Assembly (NCBI RefSeq): GCF_001629735.1
Contig: NZ_CP015224.1
Span: 434,001 to 498,000 of the forward strand
Direction: 5' to 3'
Origin: Lysinibacillus sphaericus
GTDB lineage: Bacteria > Bacillota > Bacilli > Bacillales_A > Planococcaceae
Length of the DNA stretch: 64,000 nt
Numbering within the stretch: the stretch's first letter is position 1; each line of letters opens with the position of its first letter. Below are positions 36,933 to 45,681 of the stretch, piece after piece. The position numbers and the translations under genes were made by a program. The notes beneath the pieces are model-generated. The model did not search any database, was not told the origin of the DNA, and saw nothing but the letters and a program-made list of their open reading frames with translations.

Positions 36933-38700
36933 AATATGGAATAGTGTTGTCGGGAAGCTATGGGTAACCATATTGCTTCTCGTTTCATTTGTATTATTTG
37001 TTTTCACGGTATTAATGCTTGAATTTCTTCAAAACTACCACATGCAGCAAGCAGAAATATCTTTACGTCAAACGGCTGCCACTGTGGCAAGTATAGTGGA
37101 TGACAATGAAACAGCTGAATCGACTTCGGAACTATTAAAAGATATTTTACCTAAAGGCACCAATGCACTAATTGCAATTAGCCATGTAGAGGTATCCTTT
37201 GCCATGCAAGAGGGTGTCAATAAAAAGAAAATTCAAGATACCATTTTGGCGAATAAATCTTTCCGTGAAGTCTTTCAATCAGACGAACCCATTATTAAAG
37301 AAATGATGATGCCCTCCTCTACAGATCCAGAGAAAATGGAATCTTATGTAGTGCTAGGCTTCCCCTTGAATGTAGAAAATGCTGTACATGGAGCAGTTTT
37401 CATCTATCAGAGCCCCGATGCTCTACATAAAACGTCCAAGGAAACGACGAAAATTGTCTTTTTGGCAGCTTTCATAGCATTTGTCTTGACGACATTTTTT
37501 GCGTTCTTCTTGTCTTCTCGTATAACTTCACCACTTAGAAAAATGCGTGAACTGGCATTTGAAATTGCAAAGGGGAATTTTGAAGCAAAAATGCCTACCA
37601 CTCAAAATGATGAAATTGGACAGCTGGCAGTTGCCTTCAACCAAATGGGTCGTCAATTAAAGCATAATTTAGAGGTTATCAATCAAGAAAATGAACAGCT
37701 ATCAAATATTTTGACATCCATGACAGATGCAGTGATTACGTTTAATCGTGACCGTACAATATTATTAAGTAATCCACCAGCAGAACGTCTAATGCAAAAA
37801 TGGTTTGTAAATAAAGGCTCACAAAGTGCTAAACCAATACCGCCAGAGCTTTATCATATGCTGGACCATGTACTCATGTTTGAGGATAAGCTAGAAGAGG
37901 AAATTGAAATGGATGGAAATTATTATACTTTTACAATTAGCCCTCTTTATAGTGGAGAAATCATTCGAGGGGCAGTCGCGGTTATTCGTGATATGACAGA
38001 ACAACATCGCCTAGAAAAACTTAGATCTGATTTTATTGCGAACGTCTCTCATGAATTGCGTACTCCTATCGCCATGCTTCAAGGTTATTCTGAAGCATTG
38101 ATGGATGATGATTTTATTCAAGATCAGGAAGAACGTAATGAAATTACAAAAATTATTTATGATGAATCCAAACGAATGGGTCGCCTTGTCACTGATTTAT
38201 TAGATTTAGCACGCATGGAATCGGGGCATATGACGCTCTATAAAGATGAATTACCGATTAATTCTACATTTGAACGTATTACTCAAAAATTTGCACAGGT
38301 GGCAAAAGAGAAGCATGTTCATCTACTATTCGATAGTGAATTTAATGACGACGCTATGATTAATATAGATGAGGATCGTATCGAGCAAGTACTCACGAAT
38401 TTAGTCGACAATGCATTAAGACATACAGATGAGGGGTCTGTCACGGTAAAAGTAGAAAAGGAGCCAACATTTGCTAAAATTTCTGTTCAAGATACAGGAC
38501 ATGGTATTCCTCAAGATGATTTACCTTATGTCTTTGAACGCTTTTATAAAGCGGATAAGGCACGTACTCGATCTAAGGGTGGTACGGGACTTGGCTTAGC
38601 CATTGCACGAAATATTGTAAAGGCACACTCAGGAAATATTATGGTAGATAGTGTGCTTAAGGAAGGTACAACCTTCACATTTTATTTACCGTTCGATTAA
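36925..38700 (+). CDS. resE: Sensor histidine kinase ResE
   Basis: ResE is the membrane kinase partner of ResD. The 591-residue protein has two transmembrane helices (about 10-33 and 170-192) around an extracellular domain, a HAMP linker (SSRITSPLRKMRELAFEIA), a PAS-like domain, HisKA with His376 in NVSHELRTPIAM, and ATPase motifs DNALRHT, DTGHGIP and GGTGLGLAIA. GAGG precedes ATG 36925. Oxygen and redox sensing is assigned by family. Confidence 0.95.
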   Translation: MNRIWNSVVGKLWVTILLLVSFVLFVFTVLMLEFLQNYHMQQAEISLRQTAATVASIVDDNETAESTSELLKDILPKGTNALIAISHVEVSFAMQEGVNKKKIQDTILANKSFREVFQSDEPIIKEMMMPSSTDPEKMESYVVLGFPLNVENAVHGAVFIYQSPDALHKTSKETTKIVFLAAFIAFVLTTFFAFFLSSRITSPLRKMRELAFEIAKGNFEAKMPTTQNDEIGQLAVAFNQMGRQLKHNLEVINQENEQLSNILTSMTDAVITFNRDRTILLSNPPAERLMQKWFVNKGSQSAKPIPPELYHMLDHVLMFEDKLEEEIEMDGNYYTFTISPLYSGEIIRGAVAVIRDMTEQHRLEKLRSDFIANVSHELRTPIAMLQGYSEALMDDDFIQDQEERNEITKIIYDESKRMGRLVTDLLDLARMESGHMTLYKDELPINSTFERITQKFAQVAKEKHVHLLFDSEFNDDAMINIDEDRIEQVLTNLVDNALRHTDEGSVTVKVEKEPTFAKISVQDTGHGIPQDDLPYVFERFYKADKARTRSKGGTGLGLAIARNIVKAHSGNIMVDSVLKEGTTFTFYLPFD

Positions 38701-38725
38701 TAACAGGGTTTTGTTATTAGTTGGC

Positions 38726-38751
38726 TGTAACTTCTGCGAAAGTAAGACGAC
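38726..38751 (+). promoter_or_regulatory. Autoregulatory ECF (sigma-X type) promoter of sigX
   Basis: TGTAAC at 38726-38731 and CGAC at 38748-38751, 16 bases apart, match the B. subtilis sigma-X promoter pattern (TGTAAC ... CGAC). Transcription would start about 20 bases before the chosen sigX start codon. Confidence 0.7.
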
Positions 38752-38779
38752 AAATAATATAGAACGGGGGTGGAGTGCA

Positions 38780-39313
38780 TTGAATGACTCCGTGTTCCAT
38801 CGACTTTACGATGCCTATCATCAAGACGTGTTCCAGTTTCTAATCTATCTAGTAAAAAACCGTACACTTGCTGAGGATTTAGCGCATGAGGTTTATGTAA
38901 GAGTATTGCGCTCATATGATCAATTTGCAGGCAATAGTAGTGAGAAAACATGGCTTTTTGCAATAGCCAAAAATGTTGCGATTGATCATTTTAGAAAGCA
39001 AGCTGTTCGTCAGAAGCATTCGCTTGATTTCTTTGACTGGGAAACGGAACAGCTCCATTCAAACACACCATCACCGGAGGAAATGCTACAGGCCAGTGAT
39101 GAATTTATGCAAGTAGCGTCAGTATTAGAAAACTGTACTGGCGACCAAAAAATGGTCATTATTATGCGTTATTTCCAGGATTTATCGATAGCAGAAACGG
39201 CGCAAATACTTGATTGGACAGAAGCAAAGGTAAAAACAACCCAGCATCGAGCCATTAAATTTTTAAGGCAACAGCTACAGCCGATCAGAGAACAGGAGGC
39301 GAAACGGCAATGA
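38780..39313 (+). CDS. sigX: ECF sigma factor SigX
   Basis: In B. subtilis SigX governs cell-surface modification (dlt, pss) against cationic peptides. The 177-residue protein has sigma region 2 (VFHRLYDAYHQDVFQFLIYL, then AEDLAHEVYVRVLRSYDQF, then KTWLFAIAKNVAIDHFRK) and region 4 (MRYFQDLSIAETAQILDW). No ATG is available near the front; a TTG at 38780 after GGGGGTGGAG is the best start and agrees with the promoter. Order resE-sigX-rsiX is conserved. Confidence 0.92.
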   Translation: MNDSVFHRLYDAYHQDVFQFLIYLVKNRTLAEDLAHEVYVRVLRSYDQFAGNSSEKTWLFAIAKNVAIDHFRKQAVRQKHSLDFFDWETEQLHSNTPSPEEMLQASDEFMQVASVLENCTGDQKMVIIMRYFQDLSIAETAQILDWTEAKVKTTQHRAIKFLRQQLQPIREQEAKRQ

Positions 39314-40593
39314 CACATAAGCCATTTGATGATGAGCAGCTTGAACATGTACTGAACAATGCCCCTAAGCTTTCTGACCACCGTTCGAAAGAAGATATAT
39401 TAAATCGGTTAATGGCAGATGCTCGCTTGCAAGATAATATCCACCTTCAAGAAGCTATGCAAGAACCTATAGAAGATGAACCATCTCAACAGGAAGATCC
39501 TATCATTAAAAAGCCTGCGACAAAATCGAAGGTACGTAATATGCAGATTTTTATGAGTGTAGCCGCAGTCTTTGTGCTAACAATACTCGTTGGCACAGTA
39601 TGGAAGAATAATCAAGGTGAACAAAAAGATCAAGCGAGTATGCCTGAAACAGCTCAGTATTCTACGATGCAAGAGGATTCAGCGGCAAAGGAAGCGGCAA
39701 CGCAGGATGAAATGCTGGATTCCAAAAGTATTGTCGCGGAGCATGAGCGCATTTTATCTTTACGTACCTCTGTCTACGAGGAGGATGTAAAGGATGCTGT
39801 CGTTTTCCGTATTGGTTTGGCAGGACGCGATGCGGAAAGTGTTCCTATGACGTATGTTATCCCAAATGAACGTGTGGCTACTGATTTTGGAGGAGAGAAG
39901 CCTTCTACCTTACGGATGTATGAAAAGTATGCTCCGCAAATTGACGAGGAGGCTAAAGGGTTTACAGAGTATCATCCTTATAAAGGTGAGCTGAAGGAGA
40001 AGGATGATAAGCTCATCCATGTCTTGCCAAAGGAAAATGACTATGATGTTGCCTCTGCTACAGTTAATGAATACAAAGGCACAATGGAAGATACCTTCTC
40101 GGACTCTGAATATTCCGAAGTAGAAATACAAAATGAAGATGGAACACCCTATGAGTTTTCTCAAGAAGGTGAGCCAAATCAAGCGATGTCTTTAACTAAT
40201 GCCAAGCGTTATAATTATTACTTGTACCAAGATACTAATGGTGCAGAATATTTATCACCAGATTTCCGTCAAACTTTTGAGACAGTTACAGAAGCACTTA
40301 CACAGATGAAAAATAAAAATGATGATGTCTATACATCCGTTGTGCCTGAAAATGTGACATACACAGTCAAAGAACAAGAGGAAGGTGTAGTTGTTACCTT
40401 TGATATTCCGCTTGATTTAACATCTATGGAACCAATACGAGCAACTCAATTAATTGAGGCCATGATGTTGACTGCTGCTAGCTTTAATCAGCAGCTACTT
40501 TTAGATAATGTTGTGCAAGAAAGCTGGGAAGGGTTTGATTTGAAGGGTTATTTACCAAAGCCAGTGGGACCAAATAAACAATTTTTACCATAG
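39310..40593 (+). CDS. rsiX: Anti-sigma-X factor RsiX
   Basis: This single-span membrane protein should hold SigX at the membrane. The cytoplasmic N-terminal region (1-77) is rich in charged residues, a transmembrane helix runs from about 78 to 97, and a large extracellular domain extends to residue 427, ending LPKPVGPNKQFLP. Its start overlaps the sigX stop (ATGA). It is longer than the 368-residue B. subtilis RsiX. Family assignment rests on position, topology and general likeness. Confidence 0.88.
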   Translation: MTHKPFDDEQLEHVLNNAPKLSDHRSKEDILNRLMADARLQDNIHLQEAMQEPIEDEPSQQEDPIIKKPATKSKVRNMQIFMSVAAVFVLTILVGTVWKNNQGEQKDQASMPETAQYSTMQEDSAAKEAATQDEMLDSKSIVAEHERILSLRTSVYEEDVKDAVVFRIGLAGRDAESVPMTYVIPNERVATDFGGEKPSTLRMYEKYAPQIDEEAKGFTEYHPYKGELKEKDDKLIHVLPKENDYDVASATVNEYKGTMEDTFSDSEYSEVEIQNEDGTPYEFSQEGEPNQAMSLTNAKRYNYYLYQDTNGAEYLSPDFRQTFETVTEALTQMKNKNDDVYTSVVPENVTYTVKEQEEGVVVTFDIPLDLTSMEPIRATQLIEAMMLTAASFNQQLLLDNVVQESWEGFDLKGYLPKPVGPNKQFLP

Positions 40594-40616
40594 TCGAAAG
40601 AAGAATAAAAAAGAGA

Positions 40617-40645
40617 GGCATTCCCATATAGCGGGAATGCCTTTA
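40617..40645 (+). terminator. Terminator of sigX-rsiX
   Basis: GGCATTCCC and GGGAATGCC form a perfect 9-bp stem, followed by TTT only. Confidence 0.75.
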
Positions 40646-40750
40646 CTGTTTATAAAACATAGCAATTTAATCGGATTTTTTTGAGCAGAACTATTTACTT
40701 TTACTTCATAATTCATTATAGTAAAGCTGTAGTATAAAATAATATGATTC

Positions 40751-40935
40751 ATCTTCGGGGCAGGGTGAAAATCCCGACCGGCGGTAATAGAGTGGTAAAT
40801 CGCTAGTGAATTTATTCATTAGCTCGATTGATTTATTTTTAACTCTTCAGCCCGCGACCTGTGCGAATTTTCGCATGGCTGACTTGGTGGAATTCCAAGG
40901 CCGACAGTTAAAGTCTGGATGGGAGAAGATGAAGG
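40751..40935 (+). ncRNA. FMN riboswitch (RFN element) upstream of ribU
   Basis: The aptamer core is plain: ATCTTCGGGGCAGGGTGAAA and ATCCCGACCGGCGGT at the 5' side, CAGCCCGCGACCTG and GACTTGGTGGAATTCC in the middle, and CCGACAGTTAAAGTCTGGAT then GGGAGAAGAT at the 3' side. The outer stem ATCTTC/GAAGAT closes it. Binding of FMN should favour the downstream terminator at 41050-41083 and shut off ribU. Confidence 0.95.
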
Positions 40936-41049
40936 TACGATCGTCATTCATTGTCATGAAATAAACTATGACCGAGCGCTTTTTTGTATGGTTTATTTAA
41001 CGGTGCTCAAAAATTAGTTGATGAGGACGTTTATTCGTTATGCCTTTCT

Positions 41050-41083
41050 CCCTTATGCTTTATTAAACGCATAAGGGTTTTTT
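41050..41083 (+). terminator. Expression-platform terminator of the FMN riboswitch
   Basis: CCCTTATGC pairs with GCATAAGGG around a short loop, followed by TTTTTT, between the aptamer and ribU. Confidence 0.8.
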
Positions 41084-41153
41084 CATGAAACAATTGAAAG
41101 ATCGTCACCTTTCTTCTTGCGAGATTGAATCAGCAAAGAGGAGAGAGCTTTCT

Positions 41154-41741
41154 ATGAAGAAAAATGTCAAACTTCAATCGTTTATTACGATTGGCATGCT
41201 GAGCAGTATTTCGTTTTTATTAATGCTTTTTAATTTCCCAATTCCACCATTCCCAGCATTTTTAGAAGTGGATTTCAGTGATATGCCTGCCTTACTTGCA
41301 GCAATCACGATGGGACCTGTAGCTGGTATTTTAGTAGAGTTGTTTAAAAATGTGTTGGATTGGATTTTCTCAGGCACTCCAACAGGCGTTCCCGTAGGGC
41401 ATATGGCTAATTTTGTAACAGGTATTTTATTTATATTGCCAGTAAGCTTTATTTTTAATCGCTTTAAAACAATTGCTGGTCTTGTTGGAGGTTTAGCAAC
41501 GGGAACAGTTGTGATGGCAGTAGGAATGAGTATTTTAAACTATGCTGTATTTTTACCAATGTACACTTACTTTTTAGGTATGGAGCCTGTTGTAGGTGAT
41601 TCATTATATAAAATGATTGTCGCTGGTATTTTACCATTTAATATTGTCAAAGGAATTTTATTAACGGGTATTATGGCGTTATTATTTACAACAATGCGTA
41701 AATGGATTGACCGCCAGCGTTCTATGTATATAACAAAATAA
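41154..41741 (+). CDS. ribU: Riboflavin ECF transporter substrate-binding subunit RibU
   Basis: RibU (FmnP) is the membrane S-component that captures riboflavin and is energised by a shared EcfAAT module. The 195-residue protein has six hydrophobic helices and the family motif FKNVLDWIFSGTPTGVPVGHMANF. ATG 41154 follows GAGGAGAG; the frame upstream lies in the riboswitch platform. Regulation by the FMN riboswitch strongly supports the substrate. Confidence 0.95.
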   Translation: MKKNVKLQSFITIGMLSSISFLLMLFNFPIPPFPAFLEVDFSDMPALLAAITMGPVAGILVELFKNVLDWIFSGTPTGVPVGHMANFVTGILFILPVSFIFNRFKTIAGLVGGLATGTVVMAVGMSILNYAVFLPMYTYFLGMEPVVGDSLYKMIVAGILPFNIVKGILLTGIMALLFTTMRKWIDRQRSMYITK

Positions 41742-41750
41742 ATTGTACTA

Positions 41751-41780
41751 AACCTCGAGTGAAGAACTCGAGGTTTTTTT
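41751..41780 (+). terminator. Terminator of ribU
   Basis: AACCTCGAGT and ACTCGAGGTT form a perfect 10-bp stem over GAAGA, followed by TTTTT. Confidence 0.93.
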
Positions 41781-41924
41781 ATGAGATGAAATGGTGGAAG
41801 GAAAATAGAAAAAGGTAATAGGTTGTCGAGATATCACTAGTTCTTTTTTAGTAATACCTAGTCGAGAACTCTATTTTCATGTAGAATTAGAGATGAGTTT
41901 AGAATGTTTGAGGAGTTTGAAGAG

Positions 41925-43271
41925 ATGAGTGGAAAAAAAGGACAGTGGTCTAGTAAGTTAGGATTTATTTTAGCATCAGCGGGTGCTGCAATTGGACTAG
42001 GAGCGATTTGGAAGCTCCCGTATGTAACTGGGCAAAGTGGTGGAGGCGCGTTTTTCTTAATATTTGTGCTATTTACATTATTAATTGGGCTCCCGATGCT
42101 ATTATCTGAATATATATTAGGGCGAGGTACGCAGTCTGAGGCAATCACTGCCTATAAAAAAATTGCTCCTACAAAGCAGGGGTGGGCATGGATTGGCCGA
42201 ATGGGTGTTCTCGGATGTTTTTTATTACTAACATTTTATAGCGTTGTCGGGGGCTGGATTTTTATTTATAGTGGGCTAGGATTAACAGGTGCTGTCATTG
42301 ACCCAGCTATTGATCCTGCAGAGCTATTTGGAAAAATAATTGGTACACCTTGGATTACGCTTGTAGGTTTAGCTTTGTTTACATTAGCAAATGTACTTGT
42401 TATTTCATTAGGAGTCCAAAATGGTATTGAAAAGGCAAATAAATGGATGATGCCATTGCTCTTTATTATGTTCATTGTCCTTGTGATACGTGCTGTCACA
42501 TTAGATGGCGCCATGGAAGGGATAAAATTCTTTTTATGGCCTGATTTCTCGAATATTACAGGGAAATCTATATTAGAAGCTTTGGGGCAATCATTTTTTG
42601 GATTAGCAGTAGGATTTTCTTGTCTTGTTACATACAGTTCCTACCTCAAAAAAGATGTAAGTCTTCCGAATTCGGCAGGCTCCGTAGTTATGCTGACGGT
42701 ACTGGTTTCATTTTTAGCCGGACTAGCCATTTTCCCGGTTGTTTTTGCTTTTGATTTAGAGCCGGCAGCAGGGCCGGGCTTATTATTTATGGTGCTACCA
42801 ACAGCATTTAGCCAGATGCCGTTTGGGGAAGTATTTTTAGCGATGTTTTTATTATTGTTCTTATTTGCCACATTAACGTCTTCGTTTAGTTTATACGAGA
42901 TTATTGTAGCGGCATTGATGGAAAATAGTCAAAAAACACGTCTTGTATGGACTTCATGTCTTGGTGTAGTCGTATTTCTCGCAGCCATTCCAGCATCCCT
43001 TTCCTCTAGCTTGTTAGCTGATGTATCGGTTTTTGGAAAGAACATATTTGATGCAACTGACTTTTTAGTATCTAACTTAATGCTACCATTGGGGAACTTG
43101 TTTATTGCTATTTTTATTGCCTATGTAGTGGATAAGGAATTTGTAAGAAGAGAACTGTTAATGGGAAGTCATATGGGACAGGGATATTATTCAGCCTACA
43201 GATTGTTAATGTTGATTATAGTACCTGTTGTCATTCTGGTAGTGTTCGTTAATATGCTTTTACAATATTAA
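41925..43271 (+). CDS. Sodium-dependent transporter (NSS family)
   Basis: This is a neurotransmitter:sodium symporter-type permease of 448 residues with about 11 helices. The signature GFILASAGAAIGLGAIWKLPY (first helix, unwound sodium site) and the following GGGAFFL region are clear, as is SFFGLAVGFSCLVTYSSYL in helix 6. Bacterial members carry amino acids such as leucine, tryptophan or tyrosine; the substrate here is not predictable. ATG 41925 is preferred over ATG 41904, with GGAG upstream. Confidence 0.92.
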   Translation: MSGKKGQWSSKLGFILASAGAAIGLGAIWKLPYVTGQSGGGAFFLIFVLFTLLIGLPMLLSEYILGRGTQSEAITAYKKIAPTKQGWAWIGRMGVLGCFLLLTFYSVVGGWIFIYSGLGLTGAVIDPAIDPAELFGKIIGTPWITLVGLALFTLANVLVISLGVQNGIEKANKWMMPLLFIMFIVLVIRAVTLDGAMEGIKFFLWPDFSNITGKSILEALGQSFFGLAVGFSCLVTYSSYLKKDVSLPNSAGSVVMLTVLVSFLAGLAIFPVVFAFDLEPAAGPGLLFMVLPTAFSQMPFGEVFLAMFLLLFLFATLTSSFSLYEIIVAALMENSQKTRLVWTSCLGVVVFLAAIPASLSSSLLADVSVFGKNIFDATDFLVSNLMLPLGNLFIAIFIAYVVDKEFVRRELLMGSHMGQGYYSAYRLLMLIIVPVVILVVFVNMLLQY

Positions 43272-43288
43272 AAAATAAAATATAAATT

Positions 43289-43325
43289 AGGTGTATCCAT
43301 TTAGTTAATGGGTATACCTTTTTTT
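43289..43325 (+). terminator. Terminator of the NSS transporter gene
   Basis: AGGTGTATCCATT pairs with AATGGGTATACCT over TAGTT and is followed by T7. Confidence 0.85.
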
Positions 43326-43365
43326 ATGTATCGAAAATCAAGATGAATATATTCTAAAAAAACGA

Positions 43366-43456
43366 TGTTATAAAACCTTACATGAATGTTGCTAAATTTT
43401 AAAAAATGATGTATTTTTAAAACAGTCATAAAAAAGTTGTGTTAATTAAATTTACA
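43366..43456 (+). promoter_or_regulatory. Two GlnR/TnrA operators upstream of glnA
   Basis: TGTTATAAAACCTTACA (43366-43382) and TGTTAATTAAATTTACA (43440-43456) both match TGTNA-N7-TNACA perfectly. They are 74 bp apart, and the second ends just before the ribosome-binding site. B. subtilis glnRA likewise has two tandem sites bound by GlnR and TnrA. Confidence 0.85.
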
Positions 43457-43471
43457 TTGGAGTGGTGGAAA

Positions 43472-44806
43472 ATGAAACATTATACAAAAGAAGGTATTAT
43501 ACGCCGAGTGAAGGAAGAAAATGTGAAGTTTATTCGCCTACAATTTACTGATATATTAGGTACGATTAAAAATGTAGAGATACCTGTGAGCCAATTAGAA
43601 AAGGCATTAGACAATAAAGTCATGTTTGATGGTTCTTCGATTGAAGGTTTTGTACGTATAGAGGAATCAGATATGTATTTAAGACCAGACTTTAATACAT
43701 TTGTAATTTTTCCTTGGACAGCTGAAAAAGGTAAGGTGGCACGCTTTATTTGCGATATTGCAAGACCAGATGGAACACCTTTTGAAGGGGATCCACGATC
43801 TAATTTGAAGCGCGTTTTAAAGGAAATGGAGGAGTTAGGCTTCACTTCCTTTAACTTGGGACCAGAGCCAGAATTTTTCCTTTTCAAGCTGGATGAAAAA
43901 GGGCATCCGACACTTGAACTAAATGACAGCGGAGGATATTTTGACTTAGCTCCGACAGATTTAGGGGAGAATTGTCGCCGTGATATTGTTTTAGAACTAG
44001 AGGGGATGGGCTTTGAAATTGAAGCTTCTCACCATGAAGTTGCACCTGGACAGCATGAAATTGACTTTAAATATGCTAGCGCCATCGAAGCATGCGATAA
44101 TATTCAAACATTTAAATTAGTCGTAAAAACGATTGCTGCACAGCATGGGCTACATGCAACATTTATGCCTAAGCCACTATTTGGAGTTAACGGCTCTGGC
44201 ATGCATTTTAACCTATCGTTATTTGAAGGGGATAAAAATGCCTTCTATGACGAACACGCAGAACTTCAATTAAGCGCAACAGCTCGTAGCTTTATGGCAG
44301 GTATTATCCAGCATGTACATGGCTTTACTGCTATCACGAATCCACTGGTTAATTCTTATAAACGATTAGTTCCAGGCTATGAGGCCCCATGCTATGTTGC
44401 ATGGTCTGCTCAAAACCGTTCGCCACTTATTCGTATTCCAGCAGCTCGAGGATTATCAACACGTATTGAGTTACGTTCAGTTGATCCTGCAGCAAATCCT
44501 TATTTAGCAATGGCTGTAATCTTAGCATCTGGACTTGACGGCATACGGAAAGATTTAACGCCTCCAGCAGCGGTAGATCGAAATATTTATAAAATGAAAG
44601 GTCCAGAGCGTGAATTAAATGGTATTGATAGTCTACCATCTTCATTGGAACACGCATTAATTGAATTAGAAATGGATGCAGTTGTACGAGAAGCTCTAAG
44701 TGATCATATTTATGAAAAGTTTAATAGAGCCAAAGAAATAGAATGGGATAAATACCGTACACGGGTCCATAACTGGGAGCGTGAGGAATATTTAACGATG
44801 TACTAA
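43472..44806 (+). CDS. glnA: Glutamine synthetase, type I
   Basis: GlnA forms glutamine from glutamate and ammonia with ATP. The 444-residue length equals the B. subtilis enzyme. Motifs: [10 protein letters not shown] (latch, active-site Asp), [10 protein letters not shown] (metal Glu), [24 protein letters not shown] (ATP and metal) and [13 protein letters not shown] 43472 follows GGAGTGGTGG. No glnR gene precedes it; the preceding gene is a transporter with its own terminator, so glnA is monocistronic and may be a second copy. Confidence 0.96.
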   Translation: MKHYTKEGIIRRVKEENVKFIRLQFTDILGTIKNVEIPVSQLEKALDNKVMFDGSSIEGFVRIEESDMYLRPDFNTFVIFPWTAEKGKVARFICDIARPDGTPFEGDPRSNLKRVLKEMEELGFTSFNLGPEPEFFLFKLDEKGHPTLELNDSGGYFDLAPTDLGENCRRDIVLELEGMGFEIEASHHEVAPGQHEIDFKYASAIEACDNIQTFKLVVKTIAAQHGLHATFMPKPLFGVNGSGMHFNLSLFEGDKNAFYDEHAELQLSATARSFMAGIIQHVHGFTAITNPLVNSYKRLVPGYEAPCYVAWSAQNRSPLIRIPAARGLSTRIELRSVDPAANPYLAMAVILASGLDGIRKDLTPPAAVDRNIYKMKGPERELNGIDSLPSSLEHALIELEMDAVVREALSDHIYEKFNRAKEIEWDKYRTRVHNWEREEYLTMY

Positions 44807-44842
44807 AAAATATTGGAGCTTATTTTGCTCCAATATTTTTTT
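44805..44842 (+). terminator. Terminator of glnA
   Basis: AAAAATATTGGAGC pairs with GCTCCAATATTTTT over TTATTTT, followed by further T. Confidence 0.92.
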
Positions 44843-44893
44843 ACTGACTTTGATACCCTTTTGAACTATCATGAAAGAAAAGGGGTGTGGGCA

Positions 44894-45091
44894 ATGACAC
44901 AAACGACTCAAGTTGTGACAATCCAAAACAACGATATTGTGCAATTTGAACATGATATTAATCGGGCTTTATTAGATTTGAGTTACTTTTTCATACTTGA
45001 TATCAAGTACAATACCCTCTATATCGGCGAACAGACGGTCATCCATTCTGCCTTAATTATTTATCAGCATCAAGAAGAGAACAGCCAATAA
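44894..45091 (+). CDS. Small Cse60-like sporulation protein
   Basis: This 65-residue protein has an acidic helix FEHDINRALLDL followed by two strands ending LDIKYNTLYIGEQ and SALIIYQHQEE. The pattern resembles Cse60, a sigma-E-controlled B. subtilis peptide of about the same size. AAAGGGGTG lies seven bases upstream of the ATG. The family call is by general pattern and not certain. Confidence 0.6.
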   Translation: MTQTTQVVTIQNNDIVQFEHDINRALLDLSYFFILDIKYNTLYIGEQTVIHSALIIYQHQEENSQ

Positions 45092-45110
45092 TTTTATATG
45101 AAAAAAATCG

Positions 45111-45137
45111 GTCATGTCGAGAGGCGTGACTTTTTTT
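45111..45137 (+). terminator. Terminator of the Cse60-like gene
   Basis: GTCATGTCGA and the facing CGTGAC form an imperfect stem, followed by T7. Confidence 0.55.
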
Positions 45138-45235
45138 ATTGACATAAACATAAGAGAAATGGTCGATCTTTTAGGAATGTTAATGGTAGTAGTGCGACCT
45201 CATCTTTAGATTTCCATGCAATATCATACATTAAT

Positions 45236-45445
45236 TTATTCAAGATTAAGAAGGGTCATTTGTCCGCCAATTATGATGGCTTCAAAGTAACAGACTTCTA
45301 CAGCTGCATTAGATTTATCATCGATACTACCTGTAGCCTAATTCTTCGTATACTTCATGATTACAACATGCTTGGAAATTTCCCATTGCCCCCTTTTCAT
45401 CTGAATTCTTTTCTTCCTCATTTGGTAAGATACGATGATGACACT
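45236..45445 (-). pseudogene. Possible decayed gene fragment, unidentified
   Basis: On the minus strand one frame reads NEEEKNSDEKGAMGNFQACC and on to EVYEELGY; after a single-base shift another frame continues SIDDKSNAAVEVCYFEAIII, then GGQMTLLNLE and a stop. Together they read like one protein broken by a frameshift. No start codon with a ribosome site was found and I do not recognise a family, so chance is possible. Confidence 0.25.
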
Positions 45446-45583
45446 CCTTGATTTAAGGACAAATAAAGGCCTTGTCCGTTATTATAAATATAATGGTTGT
45501 TTTTCGATAGTTAGTACAATGGATTTTAGTGGAGAAAGGCGAAAATCGTATGTAAAGTAACGAAAATAGAAGGAGTGTTAGTG

Positions 45584-45649
45584 ATGAAAAACTGCTTCTA
45601 CACATACCTGTCCAAAGTTAGCATAAAAAGACAGGCTGGAAAGCATTAA
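45584..45649 (+). CDS. Possible 21-residue leader peptide
   Basis: ATG 45584 has AGGAG eight bases upstream and opens a 21-codon frame with Cys, Tyr and basic residues (KNCFYTYLSKVSIKRQAGKH). A CCTGTC/GACAGG hairpin lies inside it, and the stop is 32 bases before the AraC-type gene. It could be a real leader peptide or a coincidence. Confidence 0.35.
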   Translation: MKNCFYTYLSKVSIKRQAGKH

Positions 45650-45681
45650 CTATTTTAAGATGGTATCAGGGAGTGAGAGCA

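Noticed and set aside
40751-41083. Structured region before ribU as an unknown RNA
   Set aside because: All conserved blocks fit the known FMN riboswitch plus its terminator.
45260-45451. 63-codon plus-strand frame at 45.3 kb
   Set aside because: No ribosome site and no protein-like pattern; it runs antisense to the more coding-like minus-strand stretch.
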